This document shows positions 7,831 to 16,126 of a stretch of DNA of 25,059 bases, piece after piece. The notes beneath the pieces are model-generated. The model searched no databases, was not told where the DNA came from, and saw nothing but the letters and a program-made list of their open reading frames with translations. A program made the translations under genes and the position numbers. Origin of the DNA: an uncultured Roseburia sp. (lineage in GTDB: Bacteria > Bacillota > Clostridia > Lachnospirales > Lachnospiraceae); the NCBI GenBank assembly GCA_934317215.1, contig CAKREH010000042.1:1-25059 (forward strand). Direction: 5' to 3'. Position 1 is the stretch's first letter, and every line of letters starts with the position of its first letter.

Positions 7831-8621
7831 TATGCCTTACTGTTATAATAGCCATTGTTATAATAACTGCTGTTATAACTCTGTGAATTATTTGCGTAGC
7901 GTGCATAACGGTTATAGTTGCTGCTCGCCTGCGCACTTGATTTTTCGAGTTCCGTCACCTTTTCTTTTGCATATTTGCCGATCTGGCCTGACAGATCCGA
8001 CACCTTTTTGGCAAATCCATCTTCACCGGTGAACAGTTTCTTTACCTCGCTGATATCGGCCGTCTTTAATTTCTGTTCGTCCAGTTCTAGTGTTCCGTCA
8101 CCTTTTATCGTAATTCCAATCTCACGAAGCCCTTTACTCTCTGCATTTGTATAATTTTTCAATTTTTTGGCATAATTCGAGTCAAAAATATCGCCGGACT
8201 GTGCGAGACGCTTCATCAGATAATTATAGTCATTCACAAACGACTCTATATTATCCGCCACATTTTCCTTCAGCTTTGTCTCATCTTCCTCGTCAAATAC
8301 GGACGTGCCGTCTGTTTTCAAAAACTTCTCCATCCGTTTTTCCACACGTTCTGCAGCCGTTTCCATTCCACTGTATAAAAGCGTCTGCGTCCGGTTTGCA
8401 AGCAGCTGCTCTGCGGAGGATGTCTTTCCACTGTTTGCATTTAATTTTGAAAGCAGCTGGCTGATTGACTGACTTGAACTTCCGGAAGTGCTCTTTCGTG
8501 TTCTCTGTTGTTTTGTCGAAAATGTTTTCGACTTTGCAATACGTTTCATCCGCGCACGCACAATGGTGCTGTTTAATCTGTTTCCAACTCTCATACTCAT
8601 TTTCCCCATTTCACAACTCAT
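7830..8621 (-). CDS. FliD C-terminal-domain-like protein, function unknown
   Basis: The 263-aa product has a very basic N-terminus (residues 1-50), a Ser-rich segment and a predicted helical core. Residues about 130-225 resemble the C-terminal part of the flagellar cap protein FliD: FVNDYNYLMKRLAQSG, then LREIGITIKGDGTLELDEQKL and a VKKLF...GFAKKVSDL ending. The FliD_N domain is missing and the protein is about half the usual FliD length. It ends in a Tyr/Asn/Ser-rich tail. There is no signal peptide. No other flagellar gene lies in the window, and no sigma-28 promoter was found upstream. Several in-frame ATGs crowd the start; ATG at 8600 behind GGGGAAA is an alternative. It is the first gene of an operon with the 7162-7830 gene. 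The role is unknown and the homology is by pattern recognition only. Confidence 0.75.
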   Translation of the reverse strand: MSCEMGKMSMRVGNRLNSTIVRARMKRIAKSKTFSTKQQRTRKSTSGSSSQSISQLLSKLNANSGKTSSAEQLLANRTQTLLYSGMETAAERVEKRMEKFLKTDGTSVFDEEDETKLKENVADNIESFVNDYNYLMKRLAQSGDIFDSNYAKKLKNYTNAESKGLREIGITIKGDGTLELDEQKLKTADISEVKKLFTGEDGFAKKVSDLSGQIGKYAKEKVTELEKSSAQASSNYNRYARYANNSQSYNSSYYNNGYYNSKA

Positions 8622-8795
8622 TTTATAACAGGTAATCCGCTCCCCCGTTATACAGCCGATTTTTCATTCCATATAACAAAATGACGCCTGTTTTTCCGGG
8701 TATTTCAATCCTTGAAAATCAGACGCCATCCTTAGCTTTCTCCTGTTATGTAATTTATATCGTCAAAGTTCAAAAAAACTTTACAAAAAAAACAC

Positions 8796-8824
8796 TTGAC
8801 ACTTTCTTTGTATCATTGTATTAT
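8796..8824 (+). promoter_or_regulatory. Promoter of the GntR/ABC operon
   Basis: A consensus TTGACA (8796-8801), a 17-bp spacer and TATTAT (8819-8824) lie 31 bp before the GntR start codon. It is a strong sigma-A promoter, which fits a promoter held down by its own repressor. Confidence 0.85.
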
Positions 8825-8842
8825 TTCACTAGTACAAAGAAA
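8803..8842. promoter_or_regulatory. Candidate GntR (YtrA-type) operator
   Basis: A perfect 10-bp inverted repeat, TTTCTTTGTA (8803-8812) and TACAAAGAAA (8833-8842), starts inside the promoter spacer and ends just before the GntR SD. It encloses the -10. Its position suits autorepression by the first gene product. The assignment is inferred from position and symmetry. Confidence 0.55.
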
Positions 8843-8854
8843 CGAGGTGATACA

Positions 8855-9223
8855 ATGGCATGGAACCTTAATTCCGACCGTCCTATTTTTATACAGATCG
8901 TAGAACGGATCGAAATGGATATCATTTCGGGCAAATATAAACCCGGAGACAAACTGCCTTCTGTCCGTGACCTTGCCGCCGAGGCAGCGGTAAATCCAAA
9001 CACGATGCAGAAAGCTTTCACAGAACTTGAACGAACCGGTCTTGTTTTCTCACAGCGGACGACCGGACGATTTATTACGGAGGACACTTCCATGATTGAT
9101 GAATTAAAATCAACACTTGCAAAAGATAAAATTACAGAACTGCTCTCATTTATGCAGCAGCTCGGTTTTCAGGAAAATGAAATTCTGACATTGATCGGTC
9201 AGACCATGAAAGGAGAAAAATGA
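8855..9223 (+). CDS. GntR-family transcriptional regulator, YtrA subfamily
   Basis: The 122-aa product has a GntR winged helix (PIFIQIVERIEMDIISGKY, PGDKLPSVRDLA, VNPNTMQKAFTELERTGL, then the TTGRFIT wing) and only a short helical tail (about residues 75-122). That short tail is the YtrA-subfamily hallmark, unlike FadR/HutC types with large ligand domains. The start at 8855 follows GAGGTGA at 8844-8850. A longer upstream reading runs through the promoter and is rejected. It is the first gene of an operon with an ABC ATPase and a permease, and its stop overlaps the ATPase start. YtrA-type repressors normally control such ABC exporters, often in response to envelope-active antibiotics. That is family knowledge, not shown here. 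Confidence 0.95.
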   Translation: MAWNLNSDRPIFIQIVERIEMDIISGKYKPGDKLPSVRDLAAEAAVNPNTMQKAFTELERTGLVFSQRTTGRFITEDTSMIDELKSTLAKDKITELLSFMQQLGFQENEILTLIGQTMKGEK

Positions 9224-9921
9224 TGGGCACATTACTTGAATGTAAGGATCTTACCAAAAGTTTCAGTGGAAAAACAGCAATCGACCACATTGATCTTTCG
9301 ATCGAGAGCGGACATATCATCGGCCTGCTCGGTCCAAACGGCAGCGGAAAAACAACACTGATCAAAATGATCAACGGACTTTTAACCCCGACTTCCGGAT
9401 CTCTCTATTACAAAGAAAATCCGATCGGTGTCGAGAGTAAACGCCACATTTCCTACCTGCCGGATCACACTTACCTGAACATGAACCAGCGTGTGAAAGA
9501 AGTCATCGCTTTCTTTCAGGACTTTTATGAAGATTTCGACAGGGAACGTGCCTACGATATGCTGCAAAAACTGAATATTAATCCGGATGATTCTCTAAAA
9601 AGCATGTCAAAAGGAACCAAAGAGAAGGTACAGCTTATCCTTGTCATGAGCCGGAAAGCAGAATTATATATTTTAGATGAGCCGATCGCGGGTGTCGATC
9701 CCGCTGCAAGAGATTATATTTTAGATGTGATCTTAACCAATTACGACCCGTCCGCTTCCATCCTGATCTCCACACATCTGATCGCAGATATCGAAAACAT
9801 TTTAGATCAGATTATTTTTATTCAGAATGGACAGATCCGTCTTTCATCTTCGGTTGACGACATCCGCGCCGAGGAGGGAAAATCCGTCGATGCACTGTTC
9901 CGGGAGGTATTCAGATGTTAG
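9220..9921 (+). CDS. ABC transporter ATP-binding protein of a YtrA-type operon
   Basis: The 233-aa nucleotide-binding subunit shows Walker A (GPNGSGKTT, about residues 40-48), a divergent signature MSKGTKEK in place of LSGGQ (typical of BcrA/YtrB-like exporters), Walker B with D-loop (LYILDEPIAGVDP) and the switch histidine in ISTHL. Two adjacent ATGs (9220 and 9223) are possible. The SD AGGAG at 9211-9215 suits 9223 slightly better. It overlaps the GntR stop and the permease start, so three-gene translational coupling is evident. With the permease it likely forms an ABC-2 type exporter. The substrate is not deducible. Confidence 0.95.
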   Translation: MMGTLLECKDLTKSFSGKTAIDHIDLSIESGHIIGLLGPNGSGKTTLIKMINGLLTPTSGSLYYKENPIGVESKRHISYLPDHTYLNMNQRVKEVIAFFQDFYEDFDRERAYDMLQKLNINPDDSLKSMSKGTKEKVQLILVMSRKAELYILDEPIAGVDPAARDYILDVILTNYDPSASILISTHLIADIENILDQIIFIQNGQIRLSSSVDDIRAEEGKSVDALFREVFRC

Positions 9922-10748
9922 GAAAATTATATAAATACGAATTCAAAAACACATCCAAGATCATGTTCGTTATCTATGGTGTCATGTTGTTTGTCACAAT
10001 CCTCGGCTGCATTGCCATGTATGGTGACAGCAATCCGGCAGGTACAGAAAACAAACTGCAGGAAATCTTCTTTACTGCTGCCATGATATTTTATGTACTC
10101 GGCGTATTCGCACTCTTTGTAGTAAGTTATGTGTATATGTGTGTACATTTTTATAAAACCATGTATTCCGATCAGGGCTATCTGACACATACACTGCCGG
10201 TGAATCAGATGTCTGTCTTTCATGTAAAACTGTTAGTCTCCTTATGCTGGCTGCTGCTCTCCCTGATCATTTTATTTCTATCAATTTTTGCATTAGGCTG
10301 TGCCGCAAACAGAGGTTTTTCCTTTGATGCAGACTTTGACATGTTTCTGGCAGATTTTCAAAATATGTTTGGTATGTCCTTTGGCACTTTCAGTGTTTAT
10401 CTTGTTTTTGCCATGATCCTTTCCTGCCTGCAGTATCTTTTGATGGTATTTGCCAGCGGTTCTATCGGCCAGCTCTTTACACAACACAAAATTGGGGCTT
10501 CCATTGGTGCCGGAATCATCTTTTATATGTCAGGTCAGATTTTATCTTCCATTATCATGGTGCTTACCGGATATTTCGGTATCATGAACAACGATAATGT
10601 TGTAACCTGTACCACCTCTGAAAACATTACATTCCATACAACATTTTCATCTATGATGTTTTCCGGACTGCTGCTTTCAGTTATCGAGTGTGTTGTTTTC
10701 TATATCGTGTGTATGGTTATCATCAAAAAACACCTTAATCTGGAATAA
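9915..10748 (+). CDS. ABC-2 type transporter permease
   Basis: The 277-aa integral membrane protein starts with a cytosolic MLGKLYKYEFKNTSK, typical of ABC-2 permease subunits. It is followed by about six hydrophobic segments: roughly residues 16-36, 57-85, 102-128, 150-175, 188-215 and 242-268. A polar extracellular loop lies between the last two. It ends in a short basic tail (IIKKHLNLE). The start lies inside the ATPase gene (7-bp overlap), so the two are co-translated. A strong terminator follows. It is the likely membrane partner of the preceding ATPase. The substrate is unknown. Confidence 0.92.
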   Translation: MLGKLYKYEFKNTSKIMFVIYGVMLFVTILGCIAMYGDSNPAGTENKLQEIFFTAAMIFYVLGVFALFVVSYVYMCVHFYKTMYSDQGYLTHTLPVNQMSVFHVKLLVSLCWLLLSLIILFLSIFALGCAANRGFSFDADFDMFLADFQNMFGMSFGTFSVYLVFAMILSCLQYLLMVFASGSIGQLFTQHKIGASIGAGIIFYMSGQILSSIIMVLTGYFGIMNNDNVVTCTTSENITFHTTFSSMMFSGLLLSVIECVVFYIVCMVIIKKHLNLE

Positions 10749-10782
10749 CTGTAAAATTTCATTTTTCCAAAAATTGATTGCT

Positions 10783-10823
10783 AAACAGCCGCTCTGCTTT
10801 AAAAACGGAGCGGCTGTTTTTTT
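10783..10823 (+). terminator. Rho-independent terminator of the GntR/ABC operon
   Basis: A 12-bp GC-rich stem (AAACAGCCGCTC at 10783-10794 with its complement at 10808-10819) is followed by a run of seven T. It lies about 35 bp past the permease stop. Confidence 0.92.
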
Positions 10824-10848
10824 ATCCTTACCGAATACCTGTCCTCTA

Positions 10849-13425
10849 TCATGCTGTTGCCTGATGTATTTTCTTTTTTAACACTAAAAGACTTTCCCGC
10901 ATCCACTCCACAAATTTCGACAGATACCGCAGAATGGACTCTGCTGCAACCGTAAATACCGCAGTCAGCATCATACACTGCCCTGAGATATCCCTGATTG
11001 CAAATAAGTGGCTGACAAATATCATGCAGAACAGCCAGCCGGCGACCATTCCAACCATCAATGCCCGGTGTCCGGCTGTCATCGGTTTTGCGATCTGATA
11101 TAAGATCATAAATCCAACAATAGCAACAAGTATCGTACACGATGTCGAAATGTCCTCTTCGTTCACACCAAATACCTGACAAAACAATACCAGACTGCTG
11201 ACAGCAAAAAAATCGGTAAGTCCAGCAGGCAATGCCTTCAATAATACATTTGTCATAAAATGTCCCTGTATGCGGTCTTTGTTTGGCTCTAATGCAAGCA
11301 CAAAAGACGGAATTCCAATCGTAAACATACTGATCAGCGAAATCTGTGACGGTTCCAGTGGATAATTAATCATAGAGATCATGGAAAATACTGCAAGCAG
11401 CATGGAAAAAATATTTTTGACCAGGTATAAACTTGCCGAGCGCTGGATATTATTTACCACTCTACGCCCTTCCATCACTACAGAGGGCATCCTTGAAAAA
11501 TCATTGTCCAAAAGAACAAGCTGTGCCACCTGCGATGCAGCCTCGCTTCCCGATGCCATTGCGATACTGCAGTCCGCATCTTTTAATGCCAGCACATCAT
11601 TGACACCGTCACCCGTCATAGCAACCGTTCTCCCCTGTGCTTTCAGCGCTTCCACAAACTTTAACTTCTGATCAGGTGTCACCCTGCCAAAAATCTGATA
11701 TTTTGCTACAGCCTGTGCGATACTCTCATCTGTTGTCAACGTGGATGCATCCACATAGTTATCTGCGCCACAGATTCCCGCTTTTTCCGCAATTTCAGCA
11801 ACAGTCTTAGGGTTATCCCCGGAGATAACCTTGATCTCCACACCACGCTCTGTAAAATAGGAAAAGGTTTCCTTTGCTCCTTCCCGGATTGCATTTGTCA
11901 GCATGATAAACGCGATCGGCAATACTTTTTCCGTAAGCTGCCGTCCGTCTAAAATTCCCTCATATCTGCCATACACAAGGACACGATATCCTTTCTCACT
12001 ATACGCTTCTATTCGGTCTTTGTACTCTGCATAATCCTCCCGAAGCACAAATTCAGGTGCCCCGATCACATAACTTTTTCCCTCTGAAATGATTCCACTG
12101 TACTTTGTCTTTGATGAAAATGCAAATACCTTTTCTGCTTTCTTTATCTTTGTTAAAGTATCCGGCTTAAAATATGTCTTTAACGCCTCCATTGTTGCAT
12201 TATCGGCATCCATGTCTGCCGCAAACTCACCGATCATGCCCTTTATCTGCGCATGTTTTTGTTCCTGTTCCTCACCGCACTTTACATCGACATATACTTT
12301 CGTATCACCGTCTTTCTCATAAACTCTTTTCGTCAGATCTTCTGCAAGAATAAACTGATCCACTTCCATCTCCGGCACTGTAATTGTTCCTGTCTTGTCC
12401 ACACAAAGTACATCTACGCGGGCTAACGTTTCAATACATTTCATATCATGGATCAAAACCTGCTGCTTTGCCAGACGCATGGCACTTACCGCCATGGCAA
12501 CGCTCGCTAACAGATAAAGTCCCTCCGGTATCATTCCAATGATCGCAGCGACCATACTTGTCACACTGTCCCGCAAAGGGGTTCCCGCATATACAAACTG
12601 CTGTATAAAAAGAACTACACCAATGGGAATGATCACAATACCTACTGCCTGCACCAGCCGGTTCAAAGAGCGGATCATCTCTGACTGTTCTCCCTCTTTC
12701 GTCTGTGTTGCACGGTGGGTAAGTCTTGATATGTAAGACTCTTCCCCAACCTTTGTCAGTCGTGCCAGGCAGCTTCCGGACACCACAAAGCTGCCGGATA
12801 ACAGCTCATCGCCGCTTTTCTTTACGATTTCATCCGCTTCTCCGGTAAGAAGCGATTCATTCACATTTAACTGCCCTTCTAACACAACTGCATCCGCCGG
12901 TATCTGTCCGCCCGCAGAAAGCTCCACGATATCATCCATCACCAGTTCTTCTGCCGGTATTTCTTTTTTACTGCCCTCCCGGATTACCCGTGTTTTCGGA
13001 CTGTTTAAGATAGACAGATCATCCAGAACCTTTTTCGAGCGGATCTCCTGCACGATTCCGATCAATGTATTTGCAACAATAATAGGAAGAAACGTCAGAT
13101 CCCGAAAGGCCCCCACACCAATCAGCAATAATGCGATTACCAAAAATATCAGGTTAAAATATGTAAATACGTTTGATTTTACGATCTCTTTCGTCGTCTT
13201 TGTCGCCGACTCTGCTTTTTTATTCCAGAGTCCCTTTTCTTTCCGCTCCTCCACCTGCTGTGCGGTCAGTCCCCGGATCTTTTCTGTCTGTTCCAAGTTT
13301 GCATTTTCTGCCACTTCTTTTCCCGTCTGATTCTGTTTTTCGTTTTCTGCCACTTCTTTTCCCGTCTGATTCTGTTTTTCGTTTTCTGCCATTTCTTTCT
13401 CTGTCTGGTTCACATTTTCCTCCAT
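10849..13425 (-). CDS. Cation-translocating P-type ATPase (CtpE-like, probable Ca2+)
   Basis: The 858-aa product has all P-type hallmarks: A-domain TGEAD, M4 motif IPEGLYLL, the phosphorylation motif CVDKTGTIT (Asp343), the P-domain SGDNPKTV and hinge TGDGVNDVLALKDAD. There are two N-terminal helices (about 85-130), the M3/M4 pair and a C-terminal M5-M10 bundle. The PEGL-with-hydrophobics M4 motif and short N-domain fit the CtpE branch, which is linked to calcium in mycobacteria. Heavy-metal CPx motifs are absent. The start at 13425 follows AGAGG about 9 nt upstream; an upstream GTG at 13458 in the same frame has no SD. An unusual Gln/Glu/Lys-rich N-terminal extension contains 13-residue perfect repeats. 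It is monocistronic, convergent with the ABC operon. Confidence 0.93.
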   Translation of the reverse strand: MEENVNQTEKEMAENEKQNQTGKEVAENEKQNQTGKEVAENANLEQTEKIRGLTAQQVEERKEKGLWNKKAESATKTTKEIVKSNVFTYFNLIFLVIALLLIGVGAFRDLTFLPIIVANTLIGIVQEIRSKKVLDDLSILNSPKTRVIREGSKKEIPAEELVMDDIVELSAGGQIPADAVVLEGQLNVNESLLTGEADEIVKKSGDELLSGSFVVSGSCLARLTKVGEESYISRLTHRATQTKEGEQSEMIRSLNRLVQAVGIVIIPIGVVLFIQQFVYAGTPLRDSVTSMVAAIIGMIPEGLYLLASVAMAVSAMRLAKQQVLIHDMKCIETLARVDVLCVDKTGTITVPEMEVDQFILAEDLTKRVYEKDGDTKVYVDVKCGEEQEQKHAQIKGMIGEFAADMDADNATMEALKTYFKPDTLTKIKKAEKVFAFSSKTKYSGIISEGKSYVIGAPEFVLREDYAEYKDRIEAYSEKGYRVLVYGRYEGILDGRQLTEKVLPIAFIMLTNAIREGAKETFSYFTERGVEIKVISGDNPKTVAEIAEKAGICGADNYVDASTLTTDESIAQAVAKYQIFGRVTPDQKLKFVEALKAQGRTVAMTGDGVNDVLALKDADCSIAMASGSEAASQVAQLVLLDNDFSRMPSVVMEGRRVVNNIQRSASLYLVKNIFSMLLAVFSMISMINYPLEPSQISLISMFTIGIPSFVLALEPNKDRIQGHFMTNVLLKALPAGLTDFFAVSSLVLFCQVFGVNEEDISTSCTILVAIVGFMILYQIAKPMTAGHRALMVGMVAGWLFCMIFVSHLFAIRDISGQCMMLTAVFTVAAESILRYLSKFVEWMRESLLVLKKKIHQATA
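13310..13387 (-). repeat. Two perfect 39-bp tandem repeats in the P-type ATPase N-terminus
   Basis: 13310-13348 and 13349-13387 are identical and encode ENEKQNQTGKEVA twice. Degenerate copies flank them on both sides (NQTEKEMA before, ENANLEQTEK after). The segment is a charged cytosolic extension ahead of the first membrane helix. Confidence 0.9.
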
Positions 13426-13594
13426 ATAGCTATACCTCTTAGTATTCATCCCTGTCACTCTGACTCATTTAGAATTCATCATAACTTTGCTTACAAGTAT
13501 AACCAATATTTTTCAAAAAAAGTAGATTTTGGATAAGATTTAAGGAATATTTTAGATGTGTTAAGAAACGTTTATAAAAAAACAGATTTTAAGA

Positions 13595-13638
13595 AAAAAT
13601 GCCGGACATCAGCAGTTTCCACTGACTCCGGCATTTTT
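13595..13638. terminator. Terminator after nfnB (usable on both strands)
   Basis: A 12-bp stem (AAAAATGCCGGA at 13595-13606 with its complement at 13627-13638) carries an inner CAGT/ACTG helix and a T-run after the 3' arm on either strand. It sits just past the nfnB stop at 13654. Confidence 0.9.
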
Positions 13639-13653
13639 ATCATCACTGGTCTA

Positions 13654-15039
13654 TTATTTATTGCTCAGATATTCATCGATTCCCTTTGCGGCAGCTTTTC
13701 CTGCACCCATGGCAAGAATTACAGTTGCAGCTCCGGTTACGGCATCACCACCGGCAAATACACCGGCTTTTGAGGTTGCACCGTTTTCTTCCTCTGCGAT
13801 GATACATTTTCTGCGGTTGATCTCAAGTCCCTTTGTAGTGGAAGAGATCAGCGGGTTCGGTGAAGTTCCGAGTGACATGATCACGGTATCTGCCTCGATC
13901 TCATACTCAGATCCAGAAATCTCTACCGGACTTCTTCTTCCGGATGCATCCGGCTCACCGAGTTCCATTTTAATGATTTTTGCACCTTTTACCCAGCCAT
14001 TCTCATCTACAAGGATCTCTGTCGGGTTCTGGAGCAGATCAAAGATCACTCCCTCCTCTTTTGCATGATGGACTTCCTCCACACGCGCCGGAAGTTCTTC
14101 CTCGCCACGGCGGTATACGATATGTACCTCCGCGCCAAGTCTCTTTGCTGTTCTTGCAGCATCCATAGCAACGTTACCGCCGCCGACAACAATAACTTTT
14201 TTGCCTGCTTTGATCGGTGTATCATACTCATCCTTAAATGCTTTCATCAGGTTATTTCTGGTCAGAAACTCATTTGCAGAAAATACACCCATTGCCTGCT
14301 CGCCAGGGATACCCATAAATCTTGGAAGTCCTGCACCGGAACCGATAAATACAGCCTCAAAGCCCTCGTTTTCCATCAGTTCATCGATCGTGACAGATTT
14401 TCCGATGACAACGTTTGTCTCGATTTTAACACCAAGTGCTTTTACGTTTTCCACCTCAGCGGCAACAACCTTCTGTTTCGGAAGACGGAACTCCGGGATA
14501 CCGTAGATCAACACACCGCCTGCCTCATGAAGTGCCTCAAAGATCGTCACATCATAACCAAGTTTTGCCAGATCTCCGGCACAGGTTAAACCTGCAGGAC
14601 CGGAACCGATGACTGCAACCTTATGTCCGTTTAATTTCTCTGCTTTTTTCGGTTTGATACCATTTTCTCTTGCCCAGTCGGCAACAAAACGCTCTAATTT
14701 ACCGATTGCAACCGGTTCACCCTTGATTCCGCGAATACATTTTCCTTCACACTGGCTCTCCTGCGGGCAGACACGTCCGCAGACTGCCGGAAGTGCAGAA
14801 GACTGGCTGATGATGTGATATGCCTCCTCAAAGTTTCCTTCTTTTACCTGTGCGATAAATGCCGGGATATTGATAGATACCGGACAGCCCTTCATACACT
14901 GCGCATTTTTACAGTTTAAGCAGCGTGCTGCCTCAGCTTTTGCCTCTTCCTCGTTATATCCTAAACATACCTCTTCAAAGTTAGCCGCACGAACCTGTGG
15001 TTCCTGCTCGCGAACCGGTACTCTATTTAATACGTCCAT
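13654..15039 (-). CDS. nfnB: NfnB: NADPH-binding large subunit of NADH-dependent ferredoxin:NADP+ oxidoreductase (GltD-like)
   Basis: The 461-aa protein resembles the glutamate synthase small subunit, and is often annotated as gltA/gltD. The N-terminal ferredoxin-like region has cysteines 40, 43, 48, 52 and 87, 91, 97, 101 for two [4Fe-4S] clusters. An FAD Rossmann motif follows (VIGSGPAGLTCAGDL, about 145), then an NADP Rossmann motif (VVGGGNVAMDAARTA, about 285) and the FAD-closing GGDAVTGAATVILAMGAG near the end. The immediate upstream neighbour is a PyrK-like FAD/[2Fe-2S] protein, 30 bp away. No glutamate synthase large subunit is present, so the pair is best read as NfnAB. NfnAB couples NADH and reduced ferredoxin oxidation to NADP+ reduction by flavin bifurcation in the cytosol. 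Confidence 0.92.
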   Translation of the reverse strand: MDVLNRVPVREQEPQVRAANFEEVCLGYNEEEAKAEAARCLNCKNAQCMKGCPVSINIPAFIAQVKEGNFEEAYHIISQSSALPAVCGRVCPQESQCEGKCIRGIKGEPVAIGKLERFVADWARENGIKPKKAEKLNGHKVAVIGSGPAGLTCAGDLAKLGYDVTIFEALHEAGGVLIYGIPEFRLPKQKVVAAEVENVKALGVKIETNVVIGKSVTIDELMENEGFEAVFIGSGAGLPRFMGIPGEQAMGVFSANEFLTRNNLMKAFKDEYDTPIKAGKKVIVVGGGNVAMDAARTAKRLGAEVHIVYRRGEEELPARVEEVHHAKEEGVIFDLLQNPTEILVDENGWVKGAKIIKMELGEPDASGRRSPVEISGSEYEIEADTVIMSLGTSPNPLISSTTKGLEINRRKCIIAEEENGATSKAGVFAGGDAVTGAATVILAMGAGKAAAKGIDEYLSNK

Positions 15040-15069
15040 TCTCTCTATCTCCTTTTCAAACGCTCAATC

Positions 15070-15948
15070 CTACTGACAGTTGCCACAGCCGCCGTGATGT
15101 GTATCACCTTCCTGCAGCTTTAACATCGCTCTTCCCTCTTCTGTCTTGTACTGTGCCTGACGTTTCATCGCCTGATCAAAATCAACCTGATGTCCGTCAA
15201 ACTCCGGTCCGTCCACGCAGGCAAATTTTACTTCCCCGCCTACCATCAGACGGCATGCACCACACATTCCGGTTCCATCTACCATGATCGGGTTCATGGA
15301 AACAACGGTCGGGATTCCAAGCTCTTTTGTCAGCTTACATACGAATTTCATCATGATCATCGGTCCGATCGCTACACAGTGATCATAGCGTTTTCCTGCA
15401 TCCCAGAGTTCCTGTAACTGATTGGTTCCCATACCGTGGAATCCATAAGAACCATCATCGGTCGTCACATAGAGATTTGTCGCAACTTCTTTCATCTGGT
15501 CTACTAAGATCAACAGATCTTTTGTTTTAGATCCCATGATCACATCACAGTCCACACCGTGCTCATGCAGCCATTTTACCTGCGGATATACCGGTGCTGT
15601 ACCAACACCTCCGGCAACGAAAAGGATCTTCTTTTTCTTTAATTCTTCAATATCTTCGTCAATCAGGTCAGACGCACATCCCAGCGGGCCTACAAAATCC
15701 TGGAATGCATCTCCTTCCTGTAAATATGCCATACGCTCTGTAGATGCTCCGACAGTCTGGAATACGATCGTGATCGTACCTGCCTCTCTGTCATAATCAC
15801 AAATGGTAAGCGGTATACGCTCGCCCTCCTCATCAATCTTTACAATTACAAACTGCCCCGGCTCACAGTACTGTGCCACACGAGGTGCTTTGACATCCAT
15901 AAGATAAATCTTATCTGCCAGTTTTTCTCTTCTCACGATTGGATACAT
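15070..15948 (-). CDS. nfnA: NfnA: NADH-binding small subunit of NADH-dependent ferredoxin:NADP+ oxidoreductase (PyrK-like)
   Basis: The 292-aa product belongs to the sulfide/dihydroorotate-dehydrogenase-like FAD/NAD-binding family. An N-terminal FAD-binding barrel contains GERIPLTICDYD. An NAD-binding fold follows (FVAGGVGTAPVYPQVKWL). The C-terminal [2Fe-2S] motif is DGTGMCGAC with FACVDGPEFDG: Asp224, Cys229, Cys232 and Cys244, the Asp-plus-three-Cys ligation known for NfnA. The start is supported by AGGAGGAG about 5 nt upstream. It is the first gene of nfnA-nfnB. The upstream 178 bp (15949-16126) contain a weak inverted repeat (AAAGTA, 10 nt, TACTTT, at 15990-16011) but no clear consensus promoter. 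No terminator separates it from the importer operon, so some read-through from trpZ is possible. Confidence 0.92.
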   Translation of the reverse strand: MYPIVRREKLADKIYLMDVKAPRVAQYCEPGQFVIVKIDEEGERIPLTICDYDREAGTITIVFQTVGASTERMAYLQEGDAFQDFVGPLGCASDLIDEDIEELKKKKILFVAGGVGTAPVYPQVKWLHEHGVDCDVIMGSKTKDLLILVDQMKEVATNLYVTTDDGSYGFHGMGTNQLQELWDAGKRYDHCVAIGPMIMMKFVCKLTKELGIPTVVSMNPIMVDGTGMCGACRLMVGGEVKFACVDGPEFDGHQVDFDQAMKRQAQYKTEEGRAMLKLQEGDTHHGGCGNCQ

Positions 15949-16126
15949 AGTCTCCTCCTAACATTTTTATATACATCAACATGCCCGTCAAAGTACTTAT
16001 TTTCATACTTTAACATAATAAAGGAAAACACGTTAAATTTCAACGGCTTTCCTCTATTTTTCTCAATTAGTTCTGTTTTTTCTCAAATTATTACTGCCAG
16101 ATCCTGCAAAAAATCCAATTTTTCCC

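Noticed and set aside
8622..8700. Sigma-28 (flagellar) promoter before the FliD-C-like gene
   Set aside because: No TAAA-N15-GCCGATAA arrangement on the minus strand; GCCGATTT occurs only on the plus strand without a partner.
13654..15039. Glutamate synthase small subunit
   Set aside because: No large glutamate synthase subunit is present, and the partner is a PyrK-like FAD/[2Fe-2S] protein, which defines NfnAB.
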